NCBI GenBank assembly: GCA_964628195.1
Contig: CAZVPF010000014.1
Span: forward strand, 13,123-77,122
Source of the DNA: CAZVPF01 sp964628195
Lineage (GTDB): Bacteria > Planctomycetota > Phycisphaerae > Sedimentisphaerales > Anaerohalosphaeraceae
Length of the DNA stretch: 64,000 nt
Direction of reading: 5' to 3'
Part shown: piece by piece, positions 35,062-43,555 of the stretch
Layout of the letters: every line of letters begins with the position of its first letter
Position numbering within the stretch: position 1 is the stretch's first letter
Made by a program: the position numbers and the translations under genes
Notes under the pieces: model-generated
What the model saw: the letters and a program-made list of their open reading frames with translations, nothing else
What the model was told of the DNA's origin: nothing
The model's database searches: none

Positions 35062-35433
35062 CTACTTCTGCAGTAACTGATTAACCTTGTCGATCAGGGT
35101 CTGCGGATGAAGAGGTTTCTCAAGATAGTCGTCAACCGGAACTATCGAGTCGTCTTTACCATAATCCTGCCCTGTTACTTTACTCAAACCGGTCACCATA
35201 AGGATCGGCTTGCTGAACTCATTTCGGCGAAGTTCCTGTGCCATCGCAATGCCGTCGTCGGCCTGTTCCATCATCACATCGAGGATAAGCAGGTCAGGCT
35301 GAAAGAATTCAATACCTTTCATGCCCTCTTCGCGGTTCGAAGCGGTTTTTACCTCGTGCCCGTTGGACTCAAGGACCGTCTTACTGGCACTGGTGATATC
35401 CGGATCGTCATCCACTACAAGTATTTTTGCCAT
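35062..35433 (-). CDS. Single-domain response regulator heading the hydrogenase operon
   Basis: A 123-residue receiver with the acidic pocket VVDDDPD, phospho-Asp D52 (LLILDVMME), a Thr switch residue (MVTGLSK) and the conserved Lys (DYLEKP). There is no output domain, so it must act through protein contacts, for example as a phosphate relay or on an enzyme. AAGGAG stands nine bases before the ATG at 35433; a TTG two codons upstream is less likely. It is first in the transcript with the hydrogenase subunits, and the GAF histidine kinase encoded after the terminator is its likely partner. Confidence 0.9.
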   Translation of the reverse strand: MAKILVVDDDPDITSASKTVLESNGHEVKTASNREEGMKGIEFFQPDLLILDVMMEQADDGIAMAQELRRNEFSKPILMVTGLSKVTGQDYGKDDSIVPVDDYLEKPLHPQTLIDKVNQLLQK

Positions 35434-35479
35434 ATTCAATTACTCCTTAAAAAATATACTTTTTTCAATGACCCCCATT

Positions 35480-35502
35480 AATCGTGCAAATTTACCACGA
35501 TT
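35480..35502. promoter_or_regulatory. Palindrome at the start of the hydrogenase transcript
   Basis: AATCGTG, nine bases, then CACGATT: a perfect 7-base inverted repeat. It lies directly downstream of the putative -10 box and 47 bases before the response-regulator ATG. Its TCGTG/CACGA arms with a 9-base gap resemble, but do not equal, the TTGTG-N8-CACAA pattern of known Rex sites. A lone AATCGTGCA recurs at 35707. Confidence 0.5.
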
Positions 35503-35510
35503 TACAAAGC

Positions 35511-35540
35511 TAATTATTGCAGAAAAAACGAGGCTTGCAA
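35511..35540 (-). promoter_or_regulatory. Likely sigma-70 promoter of the hydrogenase operon
   Basis: Minus strand TTGCAA (35540-35535), 18 bases, TAATTA (35516-35511). A start near 35504 would place the adjoining palindrome at the first transcribed bases. The rest of 35541-35765 is AT-rich with no other gene. Confidence 0.4.
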
Positions 35541-35765
35541 GACATTTTTCAAAAAAACAGGGAAAGAAAGAAAATTATTTTAAATATCGACCAGATAGAG
35601 CAAATAATAACATTCATAAATGAACATAACTGTGCAGTTAAATGGAATATTAGGGAACGTAAAGAATGAATTTATTTGAGACAGATACATCTTGATCAGC
35701 AGCAGGAATCGTGCATAAAATAACGATAAATCGAATCGTCTGTACAAAATTCCGCATTAATATAG

Positions 35766-36851
35766 TCATATTTTAGCCGGTGACGCACCAATATCGACTC
35801 TGGCGTTAAAATAGGCAATAATGTTTTCGAGTGGGATATTGCCGTGCAGCCCCCCGCAGGAACTTATCGCAAAGCCGGGCAGATGAGCATAATTATCGTA
35901 AAGCTCGTGAACCATTTTCTCGATTTCGTCCGGTTTGCCGAATGTCAGTTTCGCCGTCTCGATGCCGCCGATGAAAAACCGCCCTTCCGCCCCGAAATAC
36001 TCAGCCACGGCTTCCACTCTCGTGGCGGGGTTTTCATACATAATACCATCGACACCTGCCAGGATAAGCGGTTCGAGAAAGACCTCCATGTTACCGTCCG
36101 CGACAAATATGATTTTCTTGCCGCGATCCTTTGCTGGTGCGAAAATTTGCGGATACAGCGGAAAAATGTAATCATCATACCATTTTGGATGGAACATCGG
36201 CCCTGTCGCACTGGCAAGGTCGTCATGCAGAAAAACAAACGGGCTCTGCGATGCGGAACTGATAATCTCAACGATATTTTTTGACCTGTCGGCACCGGGG
36301 ACGAGGAATTTTTCGTAAAACCTGTCAGGCTCAAGCGCGGCGGCTGTCAGGAAGATATCCCAGCCGAGATACTCAACGGCCCACATGAAAAGCGTTGTAT
36401 AAAGCATTGGATAATAAAGACCTGTGTCCCCGAGTATATTTTCCCGAAGCCTGATATCCTCAGGATCACATGGGTGAGGCACGGGAACTACAAGCTCATC
36501 GTATGCAGGTTCCTGCTGATCAGCCGCCCAGAAATCCTCAATGCTGGAGAAGGGAAAACTGTGTCGAAAAACAGTGTCATATACCCCAAGCGCCGCACGA
36601 GTGTAGTCAGTGTTATCCGGATGGGGTATTTGCCTGTCCGGCTTGCAGGGGGCAGGGGCGTTTTGAGAGGGAACGCGATTTATAATATCAATCCCCAGAG
36701 CCCTGTATGCCTTCAGGAAAGCGTCTTTTGTGTCAGTAAAAACATTCAGCCCGGTTACGTGTTCGATTATACCGGGGTGATTCAGTGTCTCTTTGGAAAT
36801 CACTTTACCCGGCTTTTCGCCACGAGACCACTTTAAAACATCCTGTTTCAT
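35766..36851 (-). CDS. Uroporphyrinogen decarboxylase-family protein (methyltransferase-like)
   Basis: A 361-residue member of the UroD/MtaA superfamily by overall pattern: FVFLHDDLASATGPMF, PQIFAPAKDRGKKIIFVADG, GVDGIMYENPATRV and the closing AISSCGGLHGNIPLENI. The His and Cys near the C-terminal side could bind zinc or substrate as in corrinoid methyltransferases, but the canonical H-x-C metal motif of MtaA/MtbA is not seen. It is probably not the haem-pathway enzyme, whose N-terminal Arg-rich motif is missing. Such proteins often act in demethylation of methoxy or amine compounds or in sugar catabolism loci. AGGA before the ATG supports the start. Confidence 0.7.
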   Translation of the reverse strand: MKQDVLKWSRGEKPGKVISKETLNHPGIIEHVTGLNVFTDTKDAFLKAYRALGIDIINRVPSQNAPAPCKPDRQIPHPDNTDYTRAALGVYDTVFRHSFPFSSIEDFWAADQQEPAYDELVVPVPHPCDPEDIRLRENILGDTGLYYPMLYTTLFMWAVEYLGWDIFLTAAALEPDRFYEKFLVPGADRSKNIVEIISSASQSPFVFLHDDLASATGPMFHPKWYDDYIFPLYPQIFAPAKDRGKKIIFVADGNMEVFLEPLILAGVDGIMYENPATRVEAVAEYFGAEGRFFIGGIETAKLTFGKPDEIEKMVHELYDNYAHLPGFAISSCGGLHGNIPLENIIAYFNARVDIGASPAKI

Positions 36852-36879
36852 TAAATCCTATTCAAACTGCATAGCACTT

Positions 36880-37632
36880 CTATTTTCTTTTTCTTACTAT
36901 GCCCAGCAACCCCGCAGAAAGTATTACAAGTGTCCCCGGTTCGGGCAAAGCTTCAACCAGCACTATACTGCTTGAATCGTCAATAACAAAGTAATTATCC
37001 AGAATATCGCCGTTTTCCAGAACTCCCGTCAGGCTTGCGAATCCATAATCATAACCATTGTATGCACCATAAGGCACCGGTTGGCCGTTGATCTTAAAGT
37101 CGGAACCGTAGAACGTGATAACTGATTCGTCATGCACGAAACCGCCGTTTCCTGAATAAAACATGCCGCTGAATTTTCCGCCGCGTATTTCTGCATTGCT
37201 GTAATGCCAGATTTTAATCGCACCGAAAGACCCGCCATTAATCTTAACAGAGCTTTCGTCATACGAATACAGCGTGCTGCTAATAGTGCCGCCTGTGATT
37301 TTAAGTTCACTTGTACCCCAGAGATTAAGACCGCTTAAGATTGAACCGCTGCTCAGAGTGATTAGACTCTGGTCGAAAGATTCCACCCAGCCCTGAACCT
37401 GGCCGCCGGTGAGTTTCAGGTGACCTTTGTTATAGACGTACAAATCCTCTGTAACAACCCCGCTAACACTGATTTCCACAGTTGTGCCCACATTCGGGAC
37501 CCCCTGATCAACGTATACGGTGTCGTCTTTGACGCTTGATATTGTGTAATAACCCCCATCGTCATAGTCCAGAGACGCATTTGCCGCTACGATAAATGCG
37601 CATACACAGACAGTAATAAAGAAATTTTTCAT
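36880..37632 (-). CDS. PEP-CTERM protein with short beta-helix-like repeats
   Basis: A 250-residue exported protein: signal peptide to about 20 (VAANAS), a repetitive middle, and the sorting tail ALPEPGTLVILSAGLLG plus RKRK. The middle has successive segments of about 20 residues with the form 'S.L.ITGG.I...' (HLKLTGGQVQG, ELKITGGTISS, SVKINGGSFG, NAEIRGGKFSG), which predicts a small beta-helix. It is expected at the outer surface or in the matrix after exosortase processing. GGAGAGGGAAA before the ATG supports the start. It follows a 450-base AT-rich region shared with a divergent gene. Confidence 0.85.
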   Translation of the reverse strand: MKNFFITVCVCAFIVAANASLDYDDGGYYTISSVKDDTVYVDQGVPNVGTTVEISVSGVVTEDLYVYNKGHLKLTGGQVQGWVESFDQSLITLSSGSILSGLNLWGTSELKITGGTISSTLYSYDESSVKINGGSFGAIKIWHYSNAEIRGGKFSGMFYSGNGGFVHDESVITFYGSDFKINGQPVPYGAYNGYDYGFASLTGVLENGDILDNYFVIDDSSSIVLVEALPEPGTLVILSAGLLGIVRKRK

Positions 37633-38081
37633 TTTCCCTCTCCTACATTAGCTAAATTAACTGTTAAATGCTGTTTTCTGTGTAGAAAACAAAGCCCTTT
37701 CCCTATGTAATTAAGTTTCCCTGACTATATAATTTTACATTCGTTTATCCTTATGTCAATATAAAAAGTTATCGGACGTAAATATGTGTTAAAATGGGGT
37801 CTTAAAAATACTTAATTATTAATAAAAAACCAACTATTTGTTTAATTCTGCTTAATAAACGATGGTATTAATCCGGGGAATTCGCTCGAAAATTAGGTAT
37901 ATTCACCCATGTATTTTATGGTGAAATAATTGTGTTATTCAGATGCATTTTGATTATTCGAGTTCGTTCCAGGTCTTTTTGGATATTTTTGTGAACGCAC
38001 AGACTTAATTTTCTTGACCGGACCGCTCTGCAATAACTATTATTAAATTGTAAACATTACTAAGATTCAGGGAGTTAATAA
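37633..38081. other. AT-rich divergent intergenic region
   Basis: 449 bases between the PEP-CTERM gene and the TIGR04076 gene. It contains a promoter for the latter (38014-38043) and an imperfect palindrome at 37902-37925 (TTCACCCAT, seven bases, ATGGTGAA) that may be an operator. I see no further gene in it. Confidence 0.6.
38014..38043 (+). promoter_or_regulatory. Sigma-70 promoter of the TIGR04076 gene
   Basis: TTGACC (38014-38019), 18 bases, TATTAT (38038-38043), about 38 bases before the ATG. Both hexamers are close to consensus. Confidence 0.5.
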
Positions 38082-38366
38082 ATGGATATTGTAGTAACCG
38101 TAAAAAGTATAAAAGGTTCTTGTCCGACTTACCAGGTCGGGGATAAGTTCGTACTTCGCGCAGGCTACATGCTTGAAAGTGATAAACCTGTCTGCATGCA
38201 CGGGCTGTCGGCACTTATGCCTTATTATAATGCGCTTCGGGTTTCAGAACCGAAACAATGGGGAATCGAAGGCAAGGAAGACGAATCCAAGGCATACGTG
38301 CAATGCCCCGATGCAGTTGACACCACCGGCGGCGGAAACGTTACCTTTGAGATATCCAAACAGTAG
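38082..38366 (+). CDS. TIGR04076 family protein
   Basis: A 94-residue protein that follows the TIGR04076 pattern: VTVKSIKGSCPTYQVGDKF, MHGLSALMPYYNALR, a variable loop and YVQCPDAV before the end. Three well-spaced Cys (in KGSC, PVC and QCPD) are kept, as in the family. Function is unknown; members are often found in anaerobes. GGGAG seven bases before the ATG supports the start. It is a single gene with its own promoter, convergent with the GH28 gene, whose stop lies two bases after its own stop. Confidence 0.85.
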   Translation: MDIVVTVKSIKGSCPTYQVGDKFVLRAGYMLESDKPVCMHGLSALMPYYNALRVSEPKQWGIEGKEDESKAYVQCPDAVDTTGGGNVTFEISKQ

Positions 38367-38368
38367 GT

Positions 38369-39949
38369 TCAGTCGTTCGACACTATAACGGATGATAAGT
38401 CTGCGCCGTCCCTGAATTGAAATACCTCATCGGGAGCGCCGGAAAAATTGCAGTTTTGTAAATTGATGCCGCTGTTTTCTGCGCCGCGGATTTTTACAAT
38501 AGGTTTTTCGATTGTCATAAGGTCGCAGCCGAGTAGAGTTATATCCCTGCTGTTAATGATTTCATATACGGGATTTTCCTCGGGGATTATGACGGCGTTT
38601 TTAATGAAAATATTTTCGGCGTTGCTGATCTTAACACCTTCTTCAGCCTGCATTTTAATATTGCTTATGTGAATATTGCTAACAGCTCTTTCTTCAAGGC
38701 CGAGCAGACTGACCGCTTCGTCGGCGTCCTGACAGGTTATGTTATCAAAATACATGTTCCGGAAAGTCGGCAGCTCCTCCGAAAAAGGGGAGACCCGTGA
38801 ACTGTAAAACATATTCAATATAATCGCGTCTTTTCGGATTTTTCCCATATCGACGTTTTTGACCCAAATATTCTCAACAACACCGCCCCGGCCTTTGAGC
38901 GATTTAATACGAATGCCCCTGTCGGTGCCGTTAAAGACGCAATCGTGCAGATAAACATTGCGTACGTCACCCGACATCTCGCTGCCTATAACAAGCCCTC
39001 CGTGACCCCGCTTAATCAGGCAATTTCTTACATATATGTTCTCACAAGGCTTTGCCACCCGCCAGCCGTCCTGATTTCTGCCGGACTTGAGCGTAATGCA
39101 ATCGTCACCGTTTGAAAATTCACAATCCTCTATTAACACATTCCTGCATGAATCAATGTCGATACCGTCTGTGTTAGGGCTGTCTTCTTCACTGAAAACC
39201 CTGACCCCGCGCACTACCATGTTCTCGCAGTAAACCGGGTGCACACACCACATCGGGCTGTTATGAACCGTCACGTCCTCAATGAGTACGTTCTTGCAGT
39301 CAAACGGCTGAAGGAGTGAAGGTCGAAGCCCTTTTTCCCGACCGAAAATACGCTCTTTAACCGGAGTGCCCTTGTAACCCATCTCACGGGAAAGCAGGAT
39401 ATCGGGCTCTTGAGTCTTCTTCCACGGCCACCATCTTTGGCCATGGCCAAAAAGTTTGCCTTTTCCAGTCACTGCTATATTCTCCTGCTTATACGCGTAA
39501 ACAAGGGGGCTGTAGTTATAAAGTTCTATACCCTCAATCCGAGTAAGCACGACGGGCAGATAGGCCTCGAATCTGTCGGTGAAATGTATTTCCGCACCCT
39601 CGGCCAGGTGCAGGTTGACATTGCTTTTGAGACGTATGGGCCCGCACTGCCATTTGCCGGCTGGTACAATCACTTTACCGCCTCCGTTTTTATTGCACGC
39701 CTCTATGGCCGCTGTAATCGCCCTGCCGTTGGACTCGTAATCAGCAGAAGATTTGGCTCCATAGTCCCGTATATCAAAGTTTCTCTCGGAAAAAACGGGT
39801 TCACGGATGACGGGCATATCGAACGGGGCATCGAGCTTGATGCTTTTATATGTAACGCCCTTTTCAGGAAGACATCCCGTAGAAACCGCCAACGAAATAA
39901 GAACCAACGCCGTTAAAAATTCTTTACCGATTAAACCTCTTTTTTCCAT
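38369..39949 (-). CDS. Glycoside hydrolase family 28 (polygalacturonase-like) lipoprotein
   Basis: A 526-residue lipoprotein (basic start, hydrophobic run, STGC) with a right-handed beta-helix. GH28 active-site motifs appear in order: NTDGIDIDS, GDDCITLKSG, RGHGGLVIGSE and RGIRIKS, which supply the three catalytic Asp and the His and Arg/Lys. The N-terminal FDIRDYGAK and GGGKVIVPAG are typical of the family. It should hydrolyse polygalacturonate, rhamnogalacturonan or a related uronide at the cell surface. The ATG at 39949 is chosen because it leads straight into the basic signal region; an ATG five codons earlier is possible. No partner genes for pectin use lie nearby. Confidence 0.9.
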   Translation of the reverse strand: MEKRGLIGKEFLTALVLISLAVSTGCLPEKGVTYKSIKLDAPFDMPVIREPVFSERNFDIRDYGAKSSADYESNGRAITAAIEACNKNGGGKVIVPAGKWQCGPIRLKSNVNLHLAEGAEIHFTDRFEAYLPVVLTRIEGIELYNYSPLVYAYKQENIAVTGKGKLFGHGQRWWPWKKTQEPDILLSREMGYKGTPVKERIFGREKGLRPSLLQPFDCKNVLIEDVTVHNSPMWCVHPVYCENMVVRGVRVFSEEDSPNTDGIDIDSCRNVLIEDCEFSNGDDCITLKSGRNQDGWRVAKPCENIYVRNCLIKRGHGGLVIGSEMSGDVRNVYLHDCVFNGTDRGIRIKSLKGRGGVVENIWVKNVDMGKIRKDAIILNMFYSSRVSPFSEELPTFRNMYFDNITCQDADEAVSLLGLEERAVSNIHISNIKMQAEEGVKISNAENIFIKNAVIIPEENPVYEIINSRDITLLGCDLMTIEKPIVKIRGAENSGINLQNCNFSGAPDEVFQFRDGADLSSVIVSND

Positions 39950-40312
39950 GATGAAGTCACCCATTTAACAGTAAGAATATTGACACCTGACAATTGTAGC
40001 CGCGTAACCTTACAAGTCAAATATTATGTAAAGCAGTTTTGCGCGTTACTGTTTTATTTGCGTATTTTATAGCAATTTTATGTGCCAAATAGCTGAATTT
40101 TGCCGGTCATCAAACGGCAATTCTAACGTAACTTTATTGTTTGAGATAAGTTACAGCCGACAGCAAGAGTTATACAGTATTAAAAAAATACGGTTATTAT
40201 TGTTGCTACAAGTGCTTTTTAGCTTTATATTAGCCTTTTCTAAAAATAAAACCGTAAACAGTACAATAATGTTAAGCAGTTATTAGCTTAATCAAGCTGA
40301 AAGGAATTTATA
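39950..40312. other. Divergent intergenic region between GH28 and pyrF
   Basis: 363 AT-rich bases. AAAGGA before the pyrF GTG is the only clear signal. A plus-strand frame at 40080-40286 has no ribosome site and no recognisable product, so it is not called. I see no other feature. Confidence 0.5.
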
Positions 40313-41251
40313 GTGGCAAGTAATTTTGGCGACAGACTTTTCGACTCGGTAAAGGCCAAGGCATCGCCTCTTTGCGTGGGCATCGACCCCGTATATTCGA
40401 GACTGCCTGAAGAAATCCGCACCCATAAGGACATGAACGACGAAAATGACGTTGGCGCAGCAATAGACGCAATGTTTGATTACTGCACGCGCGTTCTTCG
40501 TGTCGTCGCTCCGCATGTAGCTGCTGTTAAAATAAATATAGCGTATTTCGAGAAGTATCTCTGGGAGGGGCTTGAGACTTATTACGCACTTATCTCGGAA
40601 GCAGATGATCTGGGTGTTGAGGTTATCGGCGATGTCAAGCGCGGTGATATCGGCCATACCGCTGACTGTTATGCGATGGCGCATCTCAAGAACCCGGAGT
40701 TTCACGGACTTGACGATGTTATCACACCTGATGCGATAACGGTAAACGGCTATGCCGGTGCAGAGGCAATTCGCCCCTTTGCCGATGTAGCTACCGAGCA
40801 AGGCAAGGGCGTTTTCGTATGGATCCGCTCATCAAACCCCACCGCCGACGACATACAGAATTTCGCCGATGCCTCAGGCGTCAAGATGTACCAGAAATTC
40901 GCAGACGTTGTAGGGGAGATAGCAATGCAGAACAAGCGGCTGGGTTCAAGCGGCTATTCCAACATAGGAATGGTCATCGGCGGGACAGCCGACCAGGCGA
41001 CGGTGCAGATTCGTGAGAAATACCGCAAACTCTGGATGCTCGTTCCAGGATACGGTTCACAGGGTGCGACGGCGGCTGACTGCATGAGGTTCTGCAACCC
41101 TGACGGCAGCGGCGCTTTGATCAATGCGTCACGCTCGATAATTTACGCTTACGATAAGCCGCAGTACAAGGAGCAGTTTGGTGACAAGTGGGAAAAGGCC
41201 ATTGAGCAGGCTGTAATAGACGCAAAAGCGGAACTGGCAGCGGCGGTTTAG
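40313..41251 (+). CDS. pyrF: Orotidine 5'-phosphate decarboxylase, long subfamily
   Basis: A 312-residue enzyme of the longer PyrF subfamily. It shows LCVGIDPVYSRLP at the start, the catalytic tetrad motif GDVKRGDIGHTA, MLVPGYGSQGATA for phosphate binding and NASRSIIYAY near the end. It converts OMP to UMP, the last step of pyrimidine synthesis. It begins with GTG, with AAAGGA seven bases upstream; no better ATG is available without losing the conserved N-terminus. murD follows on the same strand. A weak hairpin (ACCGCT/AGCGGT, about 41270-41295) lies between them. Confidence 0.94.
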   Translation: MASNFGDRLFDSVKAKASPLCVGIDPVYSRLPEEIRTHKDMNDENDVGAAIDAMFDYCTRVLRVVAPHVAAVKINIAYFEKYLWEGLETYYALISEADDLGVEVIGDVKRGDIGHTADCYAMAHLKNPEFHGLDDVITPDAITVNGYAGAEAIRPFADVATEQGKGVFVWIRSSNPTADDIQNFADASGVKMYQKFADVVGEIAMQNKRLGSSGYSNIGMVIGGTADQATVQIREKYRKLWMLVPGYGSQGATAADCMRFCNPDGSGALINASRSIIYAYDKPQYKEQFGDKWEKAIEQAVIDAKAELAAAV

Positions 41252-41322
41252 TCCGGCAATTTTTTATCCCACCGCTCAGGCTGACCGCAGCGGTTTTGCT
41301 GAACGGGAATATACCGGCAACT

Positions 41323-42675
41323 ATGAATAATTATTTTCAGGACAAAAACGTTGTCATAATGGGGCTGGGTACATTCGGCGGCGGAGTTGATTCGGCGTTT
41401 TTCGCCTCATCGCAGGAGCCGAAAAAAGTTCTCGTCACCGATCTTGCAAGTCGTGAAAAACTTGCCGAAACCCTGCAAAGCCTTGAAGATATCCCAAATA
41501 TTGAATTCCGGCTGGGCGAACACAAGGAAAAAGATTTCGAGCAGGCGGATGTTTTAATTGTCAACCCAGCGGTGCCGCCGGGCAATAAATTCGTCGAAAC
41601 CGCTCGAAACGCTGGTGCGAGGATAACTTCCGCGGTGGAGCTTTTTTTTGAACTGTTCGGGGGCACCATCGTCGGAGTCACCGGCTCGAACGGCAAGAGC
41701 ACAACTACTTCGCTTACTGCATATATTCTTTCCAACACACTTGACAGAACTGTGCATCTTTCCGGAAATATCGGCAAACGCCCCCTGCTTTGCTCATTGC
41801 AGGAGATGGATGATAATTCAATCGCGGTGCTTGAGCTGAGCAGCTTTCAGCTTGAACAGCTTGGCTGCTCCAAACAGGCTCCACACGTTTCGGTTATTAC
41901 GAACATGACTCCAAACCACCTCGACAGGCATGGAACATTCGAGAACTACTGCCGGGCGAAAGAAAACATTTTTATACATCAAAAAGCCTGTGCCCCTCAA
42001 GGGTGTGTATCAATATTCAATGCCGCTGATCCCGTGTGCCGTAAATGGTACGACAAATATAAAAGTGAAAACGGCAGAAAATGTGTGATGTTCTCGGCTT
42101 CGGATATTTCAGAAGGTCTCCGCGAAGTCTACAAACTGCCCGGAAAAGCAAACCGTGAAAACCTTGCGGCGGCGATTGCGGTCGGTGCGGCTTTTAATAT
42201 CGGCCAGGATGATTGCATCGATGCGGTCGGAAGTTTCAAGGCCCTTCCCGACAGGCTCGAACTTATCCGAGAACTAAACGGTGTAAAATGGTACAACGAC
42301 ACAATATCGACAACGCCTGACAGCAGCATTGCAGCTTTGAATGCATTTGAATGCCCGGTCATACTCATTGCCGGCGGTTATGACAAGAAACTGCCATTCG
42401 ATGAGATGGGCAAGGTCGCGGCTGAAAAGGCCAAAGCTGCCGTCCTGATCGGCAAAACGGCGGCTAAAATCGCTAATTCAATAGAAACCGCTGCCGGCAA
42501 TTGCTGCAAGACGCTTTTCGCGGACTCACTCGAACAAGCAGTGGAGTATGCAAGCCAAAACGCCCAGCCGGGTGAAGTAGTCGTTCTTTCACCGGGCTGT
42601 GCGAGCTATGACATGTTCGACAACTACCGGCACCGCGGTCAGGTCTTCAAGGAATCCGTGGAAAAGCTGATGTGA
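41323..42675 (+). CDS. murD: UDP-N-acetylmuramoylalanine-D-glutamate ligase MurD
   Basis: A 450-residue Mur ligase. The N-terminal domain carries IMGLGTFGGGV; the central ATPase has GVTGSNGKSTTT (117-128), and the Mur motifs LELSSFQLEQL and NHLDRHGTFENYCRAK identify MurD in particular. The C-terminal domain has YNDTISTTPDSSIAAL and LSPGCASYDMFDNYRHRG, the D-glutamate ligase signature. It adds D-Glu to UDP-MurNAc-Ala in the cytoplasm. The ATG at 41323 is preferred to a TTG nine codons upstream, since the conserved domain begins just after it. Its presence alone, away from a dcw cluster, is usual in planctomycetes. It converges on the bat operon. Confidence 0.94.
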   Translation: MNNYFQDKNVVIMGLGTFGGGVDSAFFASSQEPKKVLVTDLASREKLAETLQSLEDIPNIEFRLGEHKEKDFEQADVLIVNPAVPPGNKFVETARNAGARITSAVELFFELFGGTIVGVTGSNGKSTTTSLTAYILSNTLDRTVHLSGNIGKRPLLCSLQEMDDNSIAVLELSSFQLEQLGCSKQAPHVSVITNMTPNHLDRHGTFENYCRAKENIFIHQKACAPQGCVSIFNAADPVCRKWYDKYKSENGRKCVMFSASDISEGLREVYKLPGKANRENLAAAIAVGAAFNIGQDDCIDAVGSFKALPDRLELIRELNGVKWYNDTISTTPDSSIAALNAFECPVILIAGGYDKKLPFDEMGKVAAEKAKAAVLIGKTAAKIANSIETAAGNCCKTLFADSLEQAVEYASQNAQPGEVVVLSPGCASYDMFDNYRHRGQVFKESVEKLM

Positions 42676-42715
42676 TCCGAAAGAACCTATACTGAAATCG
42701 TTAAACCACAGACGG

Positions 42716-43555
42716 TTAAATAAGCTTTGCCGCCTCCTGCGGCACCCATGTGTTCTCTCCGTTTGCCAGCTTTACATGCAGCCAGCCTGGACGCTGCTCG
42801 ATTACCTCGAATTCTACACCCTCATGCAAAGGCTCGTTGAAGCTTTGCGGATAGTTTTGCCCGTCTCCCTGCCTTGCTATCACCGAATCGGCTGTTATAA
42901 CGCCGCTGAGGTTATTTGATTCGGCGTACTGGTCTACCACAACAGAGCCTGCCATTGCTGCGAAGATGATAAACAGCACGGTGCATACAGGGCCTGTGCC
43001 CTGCCATTTGACAAACCATACCCTGCCGGTAAGCCAAAGGCAAAGCAGAGCAAAGCAAATGCCGCCTGTTAAAAACCTTGTGCGCACGGAGAAATCCCAG
43101 TGCCAGAAGAAAAGCCTTTCGAGGACTTTTTTACTGGTGGTGGCCGTTAGTTTATCCACCCGCCTGCTGCGTGCGAAGCTGAGGTTCTTGTGAATATCCG
43201 GGTTGGAGCCATCCAGCCGCTGGGCTCTTCGATAATTCAAAATCGCCTCGCCGATATCTCCGGCAAGCAGATAACTGTTGGCAAGGTTATAATAGAGCTT
43301 TGCGTTGTGGATGCCGCCCTGCTCGATGATTTTTTCATAATTCAAGATCGCCAGACGGTAAAGCTCCTTCGCCTCCTGTGTCTGCTGCGAGACGCGGTTG
43401 GCCTGTGAGAAGTATTCATTTGCCCTGGTATACGCAAGCAGCATCTCGTCATTCGACATTTGAGCCGAAACAGCCGGGCAAATTGAAATCGTCGCCACAG
43501 CAATTATTACAGCCGCCCTTAACAGCCAACTTAATGTTATATAGTTTTCTTTCAT
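42716..43555 (-). CDS. batE: BatE-like protein (TPR plus SH3-like domain)
   Basis: A 279-residue exported membrane protein: signal segment to about 31 (VSAQ), two or three TPR units (AKELYRLAILNYEKII, AKLYYNLANSYLLAGDIGEAILNYRRA), two membrane helices (about 160-178 and 185-205), and a bacterial SH3-like end (GVEFEVIEQRPGWLHVKLANG). This is the arrangement of BatE, the last gene of Bat operons. Its ATG overlaps the batD stop (ATGA). The Bat system is a membrane complex linked to stress tolerance or envelope maintenance; its mechanism is not established. Confidence 0.85.
   Translation of the reverse strand: MKENYITLSWLLRAAVIIAVATISICPAVSAQMSNDEMLLAYTRANEYFSQANRVSQQTQEAKELYRLAILNYEKIIEQGGIHNAKLYYNLANSYLLAGDIGEAILNYRRAQRLDGSNPDIHKNLSFARSRRVDKLTATTSKKVLERLFFWHWDFSVRTRFLTGGICFALLCLWLTGRVWFVKWQGTGPVCTVLFIIFAAMAGSVVVDQYAESNNLSGVITADSVIARQGDGQNYPQSFNEPLHEGVEFEVIEQRPGWLHVKLANGENTWVPQEAAKLI

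Noticed and set aside
37902..37925. Rex operator before the second PEP-CTERM gene
   Set aside because: TTCACCCAT/ATGGTGAA is an imperfect palindrome with arms unlike TTGTGA-type Rex half-sites; kept only as a note in the intergenic entry.
40080..40286. Plus-strand frame of 68 residues before pyrF
   Set aside because: No ribosome site, no recognisable motif, and the hydrophobic stretch is explained by AT-rich intergenic DNA.
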